Positions 8,853 through 15,920 of a stretch of 25,014 nucleotides of DNA are shown in pieces. The DNA lies in NCBI GenBank assembly GCA_946480475.1, contig CAMLJM010000030.1, positions 1-25,014 of the forward strand. Reading direction: 5' to 3'. The notes beneath the pieces are model-generated. The model had not been told where the DNA came from, made no database searches, and was given only the letters and a program-made list of their open reading frames with translations. The DNA is from an uncultured Alphaproteobacteria bacterium. GTDB lineage: Bacteria; Pseudomonadota; Alphaproteobacteria; Micavibrionales; Micavibrionaceae. The translations under genes and the position numbers were made by a program. Every line of letters starts with the position of its first letter. Within the stretch, counting starts at the first letter, position 1.

Positions 8853-9569
8853 TTAGTTATACTGCTTTCCCTTACTGTTCAGCTTTTCTGTGATTTTGGC
8901 AAGAGCTGCTTTAACTTCCTGACGGCGGCCTGCATCTGCCAATTCCCGGCCCGGCCGGGCAGGCGCTTGAAGGGCGCGTTCAAGATACGTTTTGGCTTCG
9001 TCATACCGGTTATCCTGTAAAAGAAAGTCGCCATAGAAGAAATTTGGATCTATGCCAGTAGGATTAAGCCGTAAAGCCTGCTTCAGGTGCTTCTCTGCTT
9101 CGTCATCATCACCAAAGCCGACGGGCCAGCCGGGAACCTGATAATAGAGAGATCCCAAAGAAGTGTGGATCGAACCGTCCAGTGCGTTGGTATTTATAAC
9201 TTCTGCTGCTTCCAGCAAAGCTTTCGCTTGGGTCACCTTGGGCAGAGCCGACATGCCCTTAATAATGCCCGCCTCGGTAGAGAGAATAATAGCTTCCCAG
9301 ATTTTGGGTTCAGCTTTACCGCTATAAGTTGCCGTTACCTGTGCTGCCCGTTCTTCCAGTTTATGAATGGCTGCCAGCTGAGCATCCTCATCAGGTGTCT
9401 GATATTTAATGCGCGCCCATTCAGTCTGCAGGTAAGCAATCTGCTCCATCATCGGATCCTGAACAGCCTGCGTGGATGCAGGTTGCGCAGGAGATGCCGT
9501 ATTATCCTGTGCCATAGCGGACATGGATAGGGCAATGAGCGCAGTAGATATGAATAGTATCTTCTTCAT
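8853..9569 (-). CDS. Secreted tetratricopeptide-repeat protein
   Basis: The product is 238 residues, with a Sec signal peptide (MKKILFISTALIALSMSAMA, cut before QDN). The mature part is alpha-helical. The best repeat evidence is around residues 140-205, where IHTSLGSLYYQVPGWPVGFG and DDEAEKHLKQALRLNPTGID, then NRYDEAKTYLERALQAP, give two TPR-like helix pairs. The segment GSLYYQVPGWPVGFGDD resembles periplasmic TPR proteins that act as helpers in envelope processes. It is 11 bases downstream of the SDR gene and 16 bases upstream of the regulator gene. The partner is unknown; location in the periplasm next to the kinase's sensor domain makes a signalling or scaffold role possible but unproven. 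Confidence 0.8.
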   Translation of the reverse strand: MKKILFISTALIALSMSAMAQDNTASPAQPASTQAVQDPMMEQIAYLQTEWARIKYQTPDEDAQLAAIHKLEERAAQVTATYSGKAEPKIWEAIILSTEAGIIKGMSALPKVTQAKALLEAAEVINTNALDGSIHTSLGSLYYQVPGWPVGFGDDDEAEKHLKQALRLNPTGIDPNFFYGDFLLQDNRYDEAKTYLERALQAPARPGRELADAGRRQEVKAALAKITEKLNSKGKQYN

Positions 9570-9580
9570 GGTATTGTTCC

Positions 9581-10312
9581 TTAGTTAGAAGTTTTTTGTG
9601 AAGTTAGAATCTGTTCACCGATAAGCCGGTTCTTCCGCAAGCCCTGATCGATGATCTGCGGCATGGCGGCATTCAAAAAAGCAAACAATCTCTCGGGCCA
9701 TCCAAAGCGTACTTCGCGCTCCTTGTTGAGGATAGCTTTAAGTATGCGCGCGGCAACAACCTGAGGATCATCGTAATGAACGCCTGTACGGGCGTTGATT
9801 TCTGCGCGCACGCCGGTATTCATGGGGGTGCTGACGGCGCGGGGTACAATATGGGTAACGGTAATGCCCGAACCGCCAAGTTCACGCCTGAGCGCATCGG
9901 AGAAGCCTTTTAGGCCAGCCTTGGCGGCAACATAGCCTGTCAGGTGTGGCAGCGGTATCAGTGCTGTCATTGAGCCTATATTGACGATGTGGCCAGATCC
10001 GCGCTTCTTCATGTCGCCCAGTACGGCTTGCGACAGGCGCAGCGGCACCGTCATATTGAGGGCAATAATCGCTTCAAGGTTCTGGTTCTCGCAGTAATCA
10101 AAAGCATTGAAGCCAGCCATGTTAATGAGAATATCCGGTGTATTTTCCTGAAGGCGGCGGCATACGGTTTCGCGCTGTGTAACCAGATCGCCTTCCTGTT
10201 TCTGGTCATAGATCGTGACAAGTGCGCCATTCTGTTCAAGCAGGCGCACAAGCGGGCGGCCAATGCCGCCCGTTCCACCCGTAATAAAGACCGTTTTCCC
10301 TCTAAGCGACAT
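9581..10312 (-). CDS. Short-chain dehydrogenase/reductase
   Basis: This 243-residue protein is a classical SDR. It has the Rossmann motif TGGTGGIG (residues 11-18), a NMAG motif replacing NNAG near residue 85, catalytic Ser in NIGSMTALIP, and Tyr and Lys in GYVAAKAG. It should use NAD(P)H to reduce a carbonyl or oxidise an alcohol. Its start overlaps the end of the acyl-ligase/oxidase fusion by 11 bases, which ties it to that pathway, most simply as the reductase acting on the product of the ligase or oxidase. A C-terminal hydrophobic stretch (RLFAFLNAAMPQII) may associate with membrane. The substrate is not identifiable. Confidence 0.93.
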   Translation of the reverse strand: MSLRGKTVFITGGTGGIGRPLVRLLEQNGALVTIYDQKQEGDLVTQRETVCRRLQENTPDILINMAGFNAFDYCENQNLEAIIALNMTVPLRLSQAVLGDMKKRGSGHIVNIGSMTALIPLPHLTGYVAAKAGLKGFSDALRRELGGSGITVTHIVPRAVSTPMNTGVRAEINARTGVHYDDPQVVAARILKAILNKEREVRFGWPERLFAFLNAAMPQIIDQGLRKNRLIGEQILTSQKTSN

Positions 10313-12308
10313 TTTTCATGACTTTCTCATGGGGAATGGCACGCAGAACATGCGCGAACAGGCGGAATGTATTATTCGTGACTTCGATAATCGCTGCTTG
10401 ATCATCCGGATCGTCGATCTTGTTCGCTAACGTTTCGAAGAATTTTAGATGTTCGATGTCCAGTGCGCCATGCGAATACAAGTAGGTGAAGGCCGATTTT
10501 GGCAATCCCAGATTTTTCATCACGGCATCCGCACCGGTATTGGCGATTTGCGTGGATGTGCTTTCCAGCATGAAAACCATACCCAGGAAGCCCACTGGAT
10601 TTTTCCGTGCGATATAATCGTAATTATAGGCAACCAGCACCTGCGTTTCCAGGTTTGGTGTGGCAACGCGTGCGGCCTCCTTGTCACCGCCTGCGGCGGC
10701 AATATCGTTGAGAATCCATTCTTCATGACCTTTTTCCTCTTCAATGTATTCGGAGATTGCATCGTGCAGCCATTTCTTGCTTTCCGGCAGGCGCACGCCC
10801 ATAGCCATCAGAAAGCGCACGGTATGGCGCACGTGATGATAGGCTTCGGTCAGGTAGGCAATATATGTTTCCCTGCTGATATCACCACTTAATCCGTCGA
10901 CCAGTTGCGGAACATGATAGAGGGATTCACGGGCGCTTTTGGTTTCCTGTATCAGGCGATCATAAAAATTCACGGTCTTCTCCTTAAGAATTCTGGTTTC
11001 GAGGATATGTTGACGGCGCATGCGGCCATTGCCGGTCAGGCTGCCGTCTTGAAGGGTAAAGGGATGTGTCGGCATTATGCCGCGTATACGGGCGTAATCA
11101 GGCAGGGTAGCGTTTGCCCTTGTGACGGCAGCACTGATATTCGCTTGTGGCGCAGATGGTACGATCAGCGCTGACAAATGCGGCTGTGCTTCGCCATAAA
11201 CAAATGCCTGCAGAATTTCAGGCTGGGCAAGCAATGCTGACTCAACCCATTCAGGCGATACGTTCCGGCCATAAGAAGTAATAAGGATATTTTTTTTGCG
11301 TCCTGTAATGCTGATAAAACCATCCTTATCGATTTGCCCCAGATCGCCTGTGGCGTAAGGCCCTGTATGCGGCGTGCCGACATAGCCAAGAAATCCCGGA
11401 TTGCATATGACAATTTCATTATTCTCAACGACGGCATCAATATGCGGCAACATGCGGCCTGCGGTTGCCGGTTTGTCATTACCCGGAACATTAAGCGATA
11501 CGACAGAGGCGCATTCAGACAAGCCATAACCTTCATATACCGGCACGCCCATAATACGCGCCTGCGTGATAAGGGAAGGGGATATCTTGGCTCCGCCTAC
11601 GGCCACGAATTTCAGATCAGGCAATGGACCATGATGCTGAATCTGCATCAGCAGACTGCGCAGTATTTCCGGCACCAGAATGATGGAGGTGGCTCTCGTC
11701 TCTTTTAGTTGCCGATGCAGGCCATTGTATTGATCGCCAAATTCCTTGAGCGAGGGGATGCTGATTGTGGCCCCCGCCATGAGTGCAGCATAGACACCGG
11801 CCACATTTTCAAGCAGGACGCCCAAAGGTAATACCGTGCAATGTATGCCAGCCATATCAGAACCCAACACGCTTACGATACTGCGGGCGACGTTCTCCAT
11901 TGATGATGCGGAAAGGCATACCCCTTTGGGTGTGCCGGTGGTGCCGGATGTGTAGGTGATCTTGGCGGTGGTTTCTGGAAGGTCGGTTCGGGCGAACGGC
12001 TGTTTTGCAATCCCTTCGGCGGTGATGATGGCCTCGCAGCCAGATGATTGCAGCGCATGTTGCGATTGCGCTTCCGTGAAGAAGGGGGGCAGCGGTACCA
12101 GAACGGTCCCGGCCTTCAGGGCAGCGAGATCCCATAGCACCCATTCAATGCCGTTGTCCATCGCCAGCGCGGCGCAGGTGATTCCTGAAAGCTGCCGTGC
12201 GCGTTCGTCAATCCTGCCGGGTAAATCGCCGTACGTAATGCTCTGCTGCTTGTCTTTCAGCGCAATCCTGGCTTTGGTATGCTGGGTAAGGATCGTGAAA
12301 ATGCTCAT
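10302..12308 (-). CDS. AMP-forming acyl ligase fused to haem-oxygenase-like diiron oxidase
   Basis: The protein is 668 residues with two domains. Residues 1 to about 440 are an adenylate-forming ligase: YTSGTTGTPKG (119-129), YEGYGLSE (258-265), YATGDLG (318-324), GRKKNILITSYGRNVSPEWV (336-355) and a C-terminal LTGNGRMRR (424-432). In the last motif Arg stands where the catalytic Lys (GK) of the superfamily usually is. Residues about 460-668 are helical and carry an EEEKGHEEW segment (523-531), FMLEST (579-584) and YSHGALDIEHLKFF (611-624). This Glu/His pattern is that of the haem-oxygenase-like diiron oxidase (HDO, 'iron-containing redox enzyme') fold. A reasonable reading is acyl activation coupled to an oxidative step. 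The start overlaps the upstream gene by four bases (ATGA). Confidence 0.88.
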   Translation of the reverse strand: MSIFTILTQHTKARIALKDKQQSITYGDLPGRIDERARQLSGITCAALAMDNGIEWVLWDLAALKAGTVLVPLPPFFTEAQSQHALQSSGCEAIITAEGIAKQPFARTDLPETTAKITYTSGTTGTPKGVCLSASSMENVARSIVSVLGSDMAGIHCTVLPLGVLLENVAGVYAALMAGATISIPSLKEFGDQYNGLHRQLKETRATSIILVPEILRSLLMQIQHHGPLPDLKFVAVGGAKISPSLITQARIMGVPVYEGYGLSECASVVSLNVPGNDKPATAGRMLPHIDAVVENNEIVICNPGFLGYVGTPHTGPYATGDLGQIDKDGFISITGRKKNILITSYGRNVSPEWVESALLAQPEILQAFVYGEAQPHLSALIVPSAPQANISAAVTRANATLPDYARIRGIMPTHPFTLQDGSLTGNGRMRRQHILETRILKEKTVNFYDRLIQETKSARESLYHVPQLVDGLSGDISRETYIAYLTEAYHHVRHTVRFLMAMGVRLPESKKWLHDAISEYIEEEKGHEEWILNDIAAAGGDKEAARVATPNLETQVLVAYNYDYIARKNPVGFLGMVFMLESTSTQIANTGADAVMKNLGLPKSAFTYLYSHGALDIEHLKFFETLANKIDDPDDQAAIIEVTNNTFRLFAHVLRAIPHEKVMKNVA

Positions 12309-13003
12309 GACATATCCTTGTAATGCAGGCGGGTGGTCAAGCGGGGATATGCTTCGGTATAATGCGCCCCTAGAACTCTCTGCAGGCGTTTGTAACCTTC
12401 ATCAACGCGCCCTGCCATAACATGGGGATTGGTGTCGTAATAGCTGCCCCAGTTCTCATTTTTCAGCAGCAGTAAGTCAGGATTGGCGGGCGCCAGTTTT
12501 TGCGGCCTCAGCCCCAGTTCACGAAAACGTTTTTCCAGAAATTTCGTACCTGTGATAACGGCATGGTCCTGCCCCTTGTGATAAAGATACGTGGACAGTG
12601 CGGCGAACAGAAACAAGGACGCACCGCCACCGTTTGAAGCCAGATTGCCAATCTCCACGATGCCGCTACGCGATGTATTCAGGATATTTTCAATGGGCTG
12701 CTTCAGGTATTGTTCAAGAAAAAGCGGTTCATCACCGGCGTTGCGGAACCCGGCTGCGGCCAGAATATGGTTCTCTTCGTCACGTACGCTCATCAGCACG
12801 GGATAATGCACGCCGATCTGCGCGCCGTATGCCCGGGAATAGATGTCTATGATGAAGTCTTCAACCGCTTTTCTATCTTTGGAAAACGCTTGATAAATTG
12901 ACACGACTGCTGGCCGTGCCCGCAGGCGTGAGAACCAGCGCGACTCGTTCATGCTGAGCAAGCCCGTGTATTGGCCATTTTCCTGATAACAAAGCTTGAA
13001 CAT
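12305..13003 (-). CDS. Thermostable haemolysin family protein (GNAT-like)
   Basis: I start it at the ATG at 13003 (MFKLCYQENGQY), which has AAGGAAG nine bases upstream; a longer frame to 13060 lacks a ribosome site. The 232-residue product matches the T_hemolysin family: VEDFIIDIYSRAYGAQIGVH, LAAAGFRNAGDEPLFLEQYL, VEIGNLASNGGGA, ITGTKFLEKRFRELGL and WGSYYDTNPHVMAGRV. The family name comes from a Vibrio haemolysin. The pattern of a central EIGNLA strand followed by helices suggests an acyltransferase-like (N-acyl amino acid synthase) fold, so a biosynthetic role with the ligase next door is more likely than lysis. It is the first gene of the operon. Confidence 0.88.
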   Translation of the reverse strand: MFKLCYQENGQYTGLLSMNESRWFSRLRARPAVVSIYQAFSKDRKAVEDFIIDIYSRAYGAQIGVHYPVLMSVRDEENHILAAAGFRNAGDEPLFLEQYLKQPIENILNTSRSGIVEIGNLASNGGGASLFLFAALSTYLYHKGQDHAVITGTKFLEKRFRELGLRPQKLAPANPDLLLLKNENWGSYYDTNPHVMAGRVDEGYKRLQRVLGAHYTEAYPRLTTRLHYKDMS

Positions 13004-13114
13004 GATGACGGACTTCCTTTGATAAGACATATTCATCATGCAACACGATACTGAAGCCAACCTGAAGGTCGCGCCCGGTGTAAAGTGAAAGTAATAATTA
13101 TCTATGCGTTCCCC

Positions 13115-13131
13115 TTTGGGGGTGGAGGGAT
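13115..13131. other. tRNA-3'-end-like sequence, putative left attachment remnant
   Basis: The stretch TTTGGGGGTGGAGGGAT resembles 14717-14733 and, through GGTGGAGGGA, the tRNA-Met 3' end at 19862. It precedes the left-end gene at the same distance (about 130 bases) as the 14717 copy does. I read it as the outer attachment core of the element array. The match is short and partly low-complexity, so this is an inference from position. Confidence 0.4.
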
Positions 13132-13221
13132 ACGGATTCTACGACTAAGGCATTGAATTGAATCACTATTCAATAATCCTGTCTTGCACTCATGTCCCCA
13201 AATATGGCCCCATTTTATTTT

Positions 13222-13235
13222 CTGACCCCGGTCAG
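13222..13235. promoter_or_regulatory. Conserved dyad CTGAC/GTCAG in leader of paralog A
   Basis: CTGACCCCGGTCAG is an inverted repeat with a 4-base centre, 26 bases before the ATG at 13262. The second paralog has CTGAC-N5-GTCAG (14824-14838) 23 bases before its ATG, although surrounding bases have drifted. Conservation of both arms suggests an operator or a leader hairpin. Confidence 0.5.
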
Positions 13236-13261
13236 GCAACAAAAATCACAGGAGAAATATC

Positions 13262-13660
13262 ATGATGAGCAAGATTCTTGAAACTGCGTATGCCCTCGAT
13301 GAACAAGGCAGGCGCCTGGATAACGAGCTAACTATCGCAGCCAATAATCCAGCCTATGAGTGGGAGAATGACAGCCCAGACGTTCAGGCGGCGCAGGAGG
13401 CTTGTATGGCTCTTGAGAGCACCTTAAGGGAGCTGCCCGCTACCAACATGCAGGATTTGGCTATTAAGGCGCGTTTTCTTGAGTACACAAAATATGGATT
13501 AATAGGCGTTGCTTTATTTGGGAAGGGCTGTTCCGAGGATGTTGTGGCCTATTCTTTGGCCCGAGACTTGGAGCGTATGGCGGGTTTTGCTCATCCTCCT
13601 GAGAAGGGAAGTCAAGATATTACATACGGGCTTAAATATCCGCTGCACGCTGTGGCTTAG
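13262..13660 (+). CDS. Conserved element-end protein, paralog A (unknown function)
   Basis: The product is 132 residues, acidic and mainly helical, without signal peptide or membrane segment. The ATG at 13262 follows CAGGAG at good spacing. It is about 73% identical by my hand alignment to the product of 14862-15260, with the same length and no gaps. Best conserved are ILETAYALD, QGRRLDNELTIAA, the central PAT-x-x-QDLAIKARFLEYT and the end ARDLERMAGF-x-HPP. The variable part is GLIGVALFGKG against GKIGIRPGEDS. The PAT..LA.KAR...ARDLERMA pattern resembles small helical proteins of unknown function that recur in multiple copies in alphaproteobacterial genomes. It is the first gene inside the left end of element 1. 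I do not know its function. Confidence 0.8.
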   Translation: MMSKILETAYALDEQGRRLDNELTIAANNPAYEWENDSPDVQAAQEACMALESTLRELPATNMQDLAIKARFLEYTKYGLIGVALFGKGCSEDVVAYSLARDLERMAGFAHPPEKGSQDITYGLKYPLHAVA

Positions 13661-13666
13661 ATTACA

Positions 13667-13701
13667 ATCCGGCGCCCTAATCTTTTATTATGGCGCTGGG
13701 T
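13667..13701 (+). terminator. Hairpin after paralog A, no U-run
   Basis: ATCCGGCGCC (13667-13676) pairs with GGCGCTGGGT (13692-13701) along all ten positions if two G-U pairs are allowed. The 15-base loop contains CTAATCT, which is also in the loop after paralog B. It lies 6 bases past the stop codon. There is no T-run, so it may be a processing or protein-binding structure, not an intrinsic terminator. Confidence 0.55.
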
Positions 13702-13717
13702 GAATAACGTAGGGATT

Positions 13718-14620
13718 TTATGCGCAGTACGCGCGCGCGTATGGTGTGCAATAATGCCTTTTTTTATGGACTAAAGAAACTCCGTAAGCCTGTGACACCC
13801 AGCGCCTTATACCAGAATGGCCTTCTTTGGGCCTACGCGTAACCGTTTTTATATCAGCTTCAGGCGAAATGAAGTTCTTCAATAAATCGATTTCAGCGCG
13901 GAGTGCTGTCATAGACCGTAATTTCAAGCCTTTATTTCGCGCGTTATCTTCATACATAAGGCAAAGCTGCCCGAATGTAATCGTTTCCCGTTCGGTTAAG
14001 GGGCGCTGGGAAAAGACGGGATCATTAATCCCAATGATTGCTTGGCCTTGATAACGTTGGAGAGTTCTGGTCACAAGATCGATGGATGCCCGTGAAAGTA
14101 AATCTTCAAGTCGGGAATAAAGCTGGGTGCAAGCCGGGGACATTTCGTTGAAGGTAAAGCCCTTCCATGCCATCAGTTCTTTGGCCAGTTCCAGAAACCG
14201 CTCATGGTGGCCTTGTTGTTTGGCGATCTCTTTGACGAAGGTAAGGCCATATTGGAGTTGCTCTATACGTTCATCTGGGGTTGCGCCATCGTGACCTTCT
14301 TTTTCCCAGCCACGCCATACTTCGGAATCCAGCCAAAGCTGTCCTTCGGCATCCATCAGAAGCCTTTCAAAGTAATTCCGTATCAGGAACTTTATGTCGT
14401 CGCTGGTCGGCTGCATGACCCGGATCATATCAAAAAGCCTATCCAACGAGGAATTCAAAAAGGCAGTGGTCTGTTTGGCGGCAACGTAGTTGCCGTTCTT
14501 CAGGGCTTTTTTGCATTCCCTGACCCCGATGATCTCACGAAGGTCGTGAGGTATCTTCTTGCGGTAATAATATGAGTTGTCTGTCCGGTATAGCCCGGCT
14601 TGGTTGGATATAGACTTCAT
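13718..14620 (-). pseudogene. Truncated DUF6538-type tyrosine integrase, catalytic domain lost
   Basis: I choose the ATG at 14620 (MKSISNQAGLYRTD); the frame extends to 14653. The N-terminus, with DNSYYYRKKIPHDLREIIG and KKALKNGNYVAAKQTT, is the DUF6538 start of a tyrosine site-specific recombinase. A helical region follows, and from about TITFGQLCLMYEDNARNKGL the core-binding (SAM-like) domain begins. After DIKTVTRR it breaks off into an unrelated tail (PKEGHSGIRR to PYARAYCA) and stops. No catalytic R...HxxR...H...Y residues are encoded, although intact members run about 500 residues or more. The DNA of the tail (13728-13783) repeats at 15774-15828, so a deletion joined the gene to the element's left end. 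It should be inactive. It lies just inside a tRNA-like core (14717), as the intact integrase does at 19862. Confidence 0.8.
13728..13783. repeat. Left-end tail repeat, copy 1
   Basis: TACGCGCGCGCGTA (13728-13741), then CC, seven T, and ATGGACTAAAGAAACTCC (13766-13783). The same order occurs downstream of paralog B: TACGCGCGCGTA (15774-15785), C5T5, and ATGGACTGAAGAAACTCC (15811-15828). Alternating CG with a T-rich flank at the same place in both elements marks it as part of a common left-end module. Confidence 0.7.
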
Positions 14621-14687
14621 GTCTGGCCTCATGTGTACATGGTGGTGTACCAATCAGCGAAACTACAAATCTGTGACTTCCAGAACC

Positions 14688-14708
14688 CCGCAGGAAACTG
14701 CGGTTTTT
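14688..14708 (+). terminator. Intrinsic terminator before the second core
   Basis: CCGCAG (14688-14693), loop GAAA, CTGCGG (14698-14703), followed by TTTTT. This is a classic rho-independent terminator reading rightward. It would stop transcription antisense to the broken integrase from running into element 2. Confidence 0.75.
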
Positions 14709-14716
14709 ATACAAAA

Positions 14717-14733
14717 TTGGTGGGGTGGAGGGA
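14717..14733. other. Degenerate tRNA-3'-end core between elements 1 and 2
   Basis: TTGGTGGGGTGGAGGGA matches the tRNA-Met 3' end at 19861-19878 (TTGGTGGCGGTGGAGGGA) except for one missing C. On the minus strand it ends CACCCCACCA. It stands 97 bases before the broken integrase's start at 14620; the 19862 core is 177 bases before the intact integrase's start. It also stands about 130 bases before paralog B. This is the position expected of an attachment core joining two tandem elements. Confidence 0.55.
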
Positions 14734-14823
14734 TAAGTATTCGGATACTAGTTAATTGATAATAATAATTAATTTTGAGTTCGAATAATGAATATACCCG
14801 CAATTATGCCACCATTACATTTT

Positions 14824-14838
14824 CTGACTCCATGTCAG
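14824..14838. promoter_or_regulatory. Conserved dyad in leader of paralog B
   Basis: CTGAC-TCCAT-GTCAG, the counterpart of the dyad before paralog A. The flanking TTTTCTGACYCC and the following CAGGAGAAAT ribosome site are shared between both leaders. Confidence 0.5.
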
Positions 14839-14861
14839 TCAACCAAAGCAGGAGAAATTTA

Positions 14862-15260
14862 ATGATGTCCCAAATTCTTGAAACAGCATATGCGCTCGAT
14901 GCACAAGGCCGGCGTCTGGATAATGAGCTAACTATCGCTGCTAAAGATCCAGCGTATGAGTTAGAAAATGACAGCATAAGAATTACAGAGGCTCAGGAAG
15001 CATGCATGTCGCTGGAACGTACCTTAAGAGAAATACCTGCTACTAGTATCCAGGACTTAGCCATCAAGGCACGTTTCCTTGAATATACAAGAGAAGGAAA
15101 GATTGGAATTCGTCCAGGAGAAGACAGCTATTCCGAGGATATGGCTGCGTACACCTTGGCTAGGGATCTCGAACGTATGGCGGGTTTTGTTCATCCTCCG
15201 GCACAAGGTAGCCAAGATATTACATTTGGAATTAAATATCCGTTGCATGTTGTAGCGTAG
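14862..15260 (+). CDS. Conserved element-end protein, paralog B (unknown function)
   Basis: I start it at the ATG at 14862, which has CAGGAG upstream and aligns exactly with the start of paralog A; an in-frame extension back to 14775 runs through the conserved leader and is not coding. The 132-residue product is helical, acidic and cytosolic, with 97 of 132 positions identical to paralog A by hand count. Conservation of length and of the QDLAIKARFLEYT and ARDLERMAGF blocks, against a drifted leader, argues that both copies are under protein-level selection. It is the first gene inside the left end of element 2 and is oriented toward the integrase. No family function is known to me. Confidence 0.8.
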   Translation: MMSQILETAYALDAQGRRLDNELTIAAKDPAYELENDSIRITEAQEACMSLERTLREIPATSIQDLAIKARFLEYTREGKIGIRPGEDSYSEDMAAYTLARDLERMAGFVHPPAQGSQDITFGIKYPLHVVA

Positions 15261-15265
15261 ATATA

Positions 15266-15298
15266 ACCCAGCGCTCTAATCTCTTAGGGGCGCTGGGT
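15266..15298 (+). terminator. Hairpin after paralog B
   Basis: ACCCAGCGC (15266-15274) pairs perfectly with GCGCTGGGT (15290-15298). The loop contains CTAATCT and an inner CTAA/TTAG pairing. It lies 6 bases after the stop, exactly as in paralog A, and has no T-run. The leftward zinc-ribbon gene ends at 15305, so the hairpin separates two convergent genes. Confidence 0.65.
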
Positions 15299-15304
15299 AG
15301 CCGA

Positions 15305-15511
15305 CTAGCTTAGGGGGTACCACCCTTTATCATTGCGTGCTGGTAATTCTATTCCTGCGTTGCTGAATGCCTGAATGAAGCGCGGCTCATGAAGTGGGCC
15401 TATTCCATCCCAATGAATCTCTCTACATCCCTGACAAAAGAAAATCTTGTTACTTAGACGGGATACTTTTCCATGGGCTGTTTTACCGCATAAGTCGCAT
15501 TTCCATTCCAT
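15305..15511 (-). CDS. Small zinc-ribbon protein
   Basis: The ATG at 15511 has an excellent ribosome site (AAAGGTGAT) and gives a 68-residue protein, MEWKCDLCGKTAHGK onward. Two Cys pairs, CDLC (residues 5-8) and CQGC (about 26-29), about 20 residues apart form a zinc-ribbon or zinc-knuckle. The rest (GIGPLHEPRFIQAFSNAGIE) is helical. The frame is open upstream to 15769, but that part crosses the repeat tail and lacks a ribosome site, so I exclude it. It lies convergent to paralog B. A DNA-binding or adaptor role is possible; no family is recognised. Confidence 0.6.
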   Translation of the reverse strand: MEWKCDLCGKTAHGKVSRLSNKIFFCQGCREIHWDGIGPLHEPRFIQAFSNAGIELPARNDKGWYPLS

Positions 15512-15773
15512 TCTAATCACCTTTCTATGAATCTGGTTCTTCCCAGCGCCTTGAGAAATCAGATTATATCTATTCCCGCCTGCAAGGTGTCCGTAATCGT
15601 CCATAAGGCACCGGGTGTAAAGAGGCCACTGAACAGTCAAGGGCTTATGCCGGACCCGCAAAAGGGAAACTAGGCCTAATGTCATTAACTCGCCTCCAAA
15701 GTCCAGGGGAATATTAATTGTGTAATGACGACCCCTTTTTATGGCGTCAGAAAACTTCAGATTTTTCACACAA

Positions 15774-15828
15774 TACGCGCGCGTACATGGACTCCGGAAA
15801 CCCCCTTTTTATGGACTGAAGAAACTCC
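15774..15828. repeat. Left-end tail repeat, copy 2
   Basis: TACGCGCGCGTA, then an inserted ATGGACTCCGGAAA-like unit, then C5T5 and ATGGACTGAAGAAACTCC. It matches 13728-13783. Shorter copies of the same unit (C4T5, then ATGGCGTCAGAAAACTTC at 15741-15758) suggest internal duplication. Confidence 0.65.
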
Positions 15829-15920
15829 TTTGGGGGACTCCGATAGTTTCCCCTGCGTGCTGGGGAAGACGCTTGGTCGGATCATTAGAAAACAATAGCC
15901 TATGGCTAGATATATATACC

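Larger units (their letters stand above)
13004..13261. promoter_or_regulatory. Divergent intergenic region with tRNA-end-like core
   Basis: No gene is visible. It separates the leftward seven-gene operon from the rightward 132-residue gene. It holds the short hairpin CCCCTTTGGGG (13111-13121), the tRNA-3'-end-like core (13115-13131), and from about 13200 the leader shared with the second paralog, including the dyad CTGAC/GTCAG (13222-13235) and the ribosome site CAGGAG before 13262. Promoters must lie here for both directions, but I cannot assign -35 and -10 boxes with confidence. Confidence 0.5.

Noticed and set aside
14775..14861. N-terminal extension of paralog B
   Set aside because: It covers the conserved leader and dyad; the ribosome site and alignment with paralog A fix the start at 14862.
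15512..15769. N-terminal extension of the zinc-ribbon gene
   Set aside because: It runs through repeat DNA without a ribosome site at its far start, while the ATG at 15511 has a strong one.
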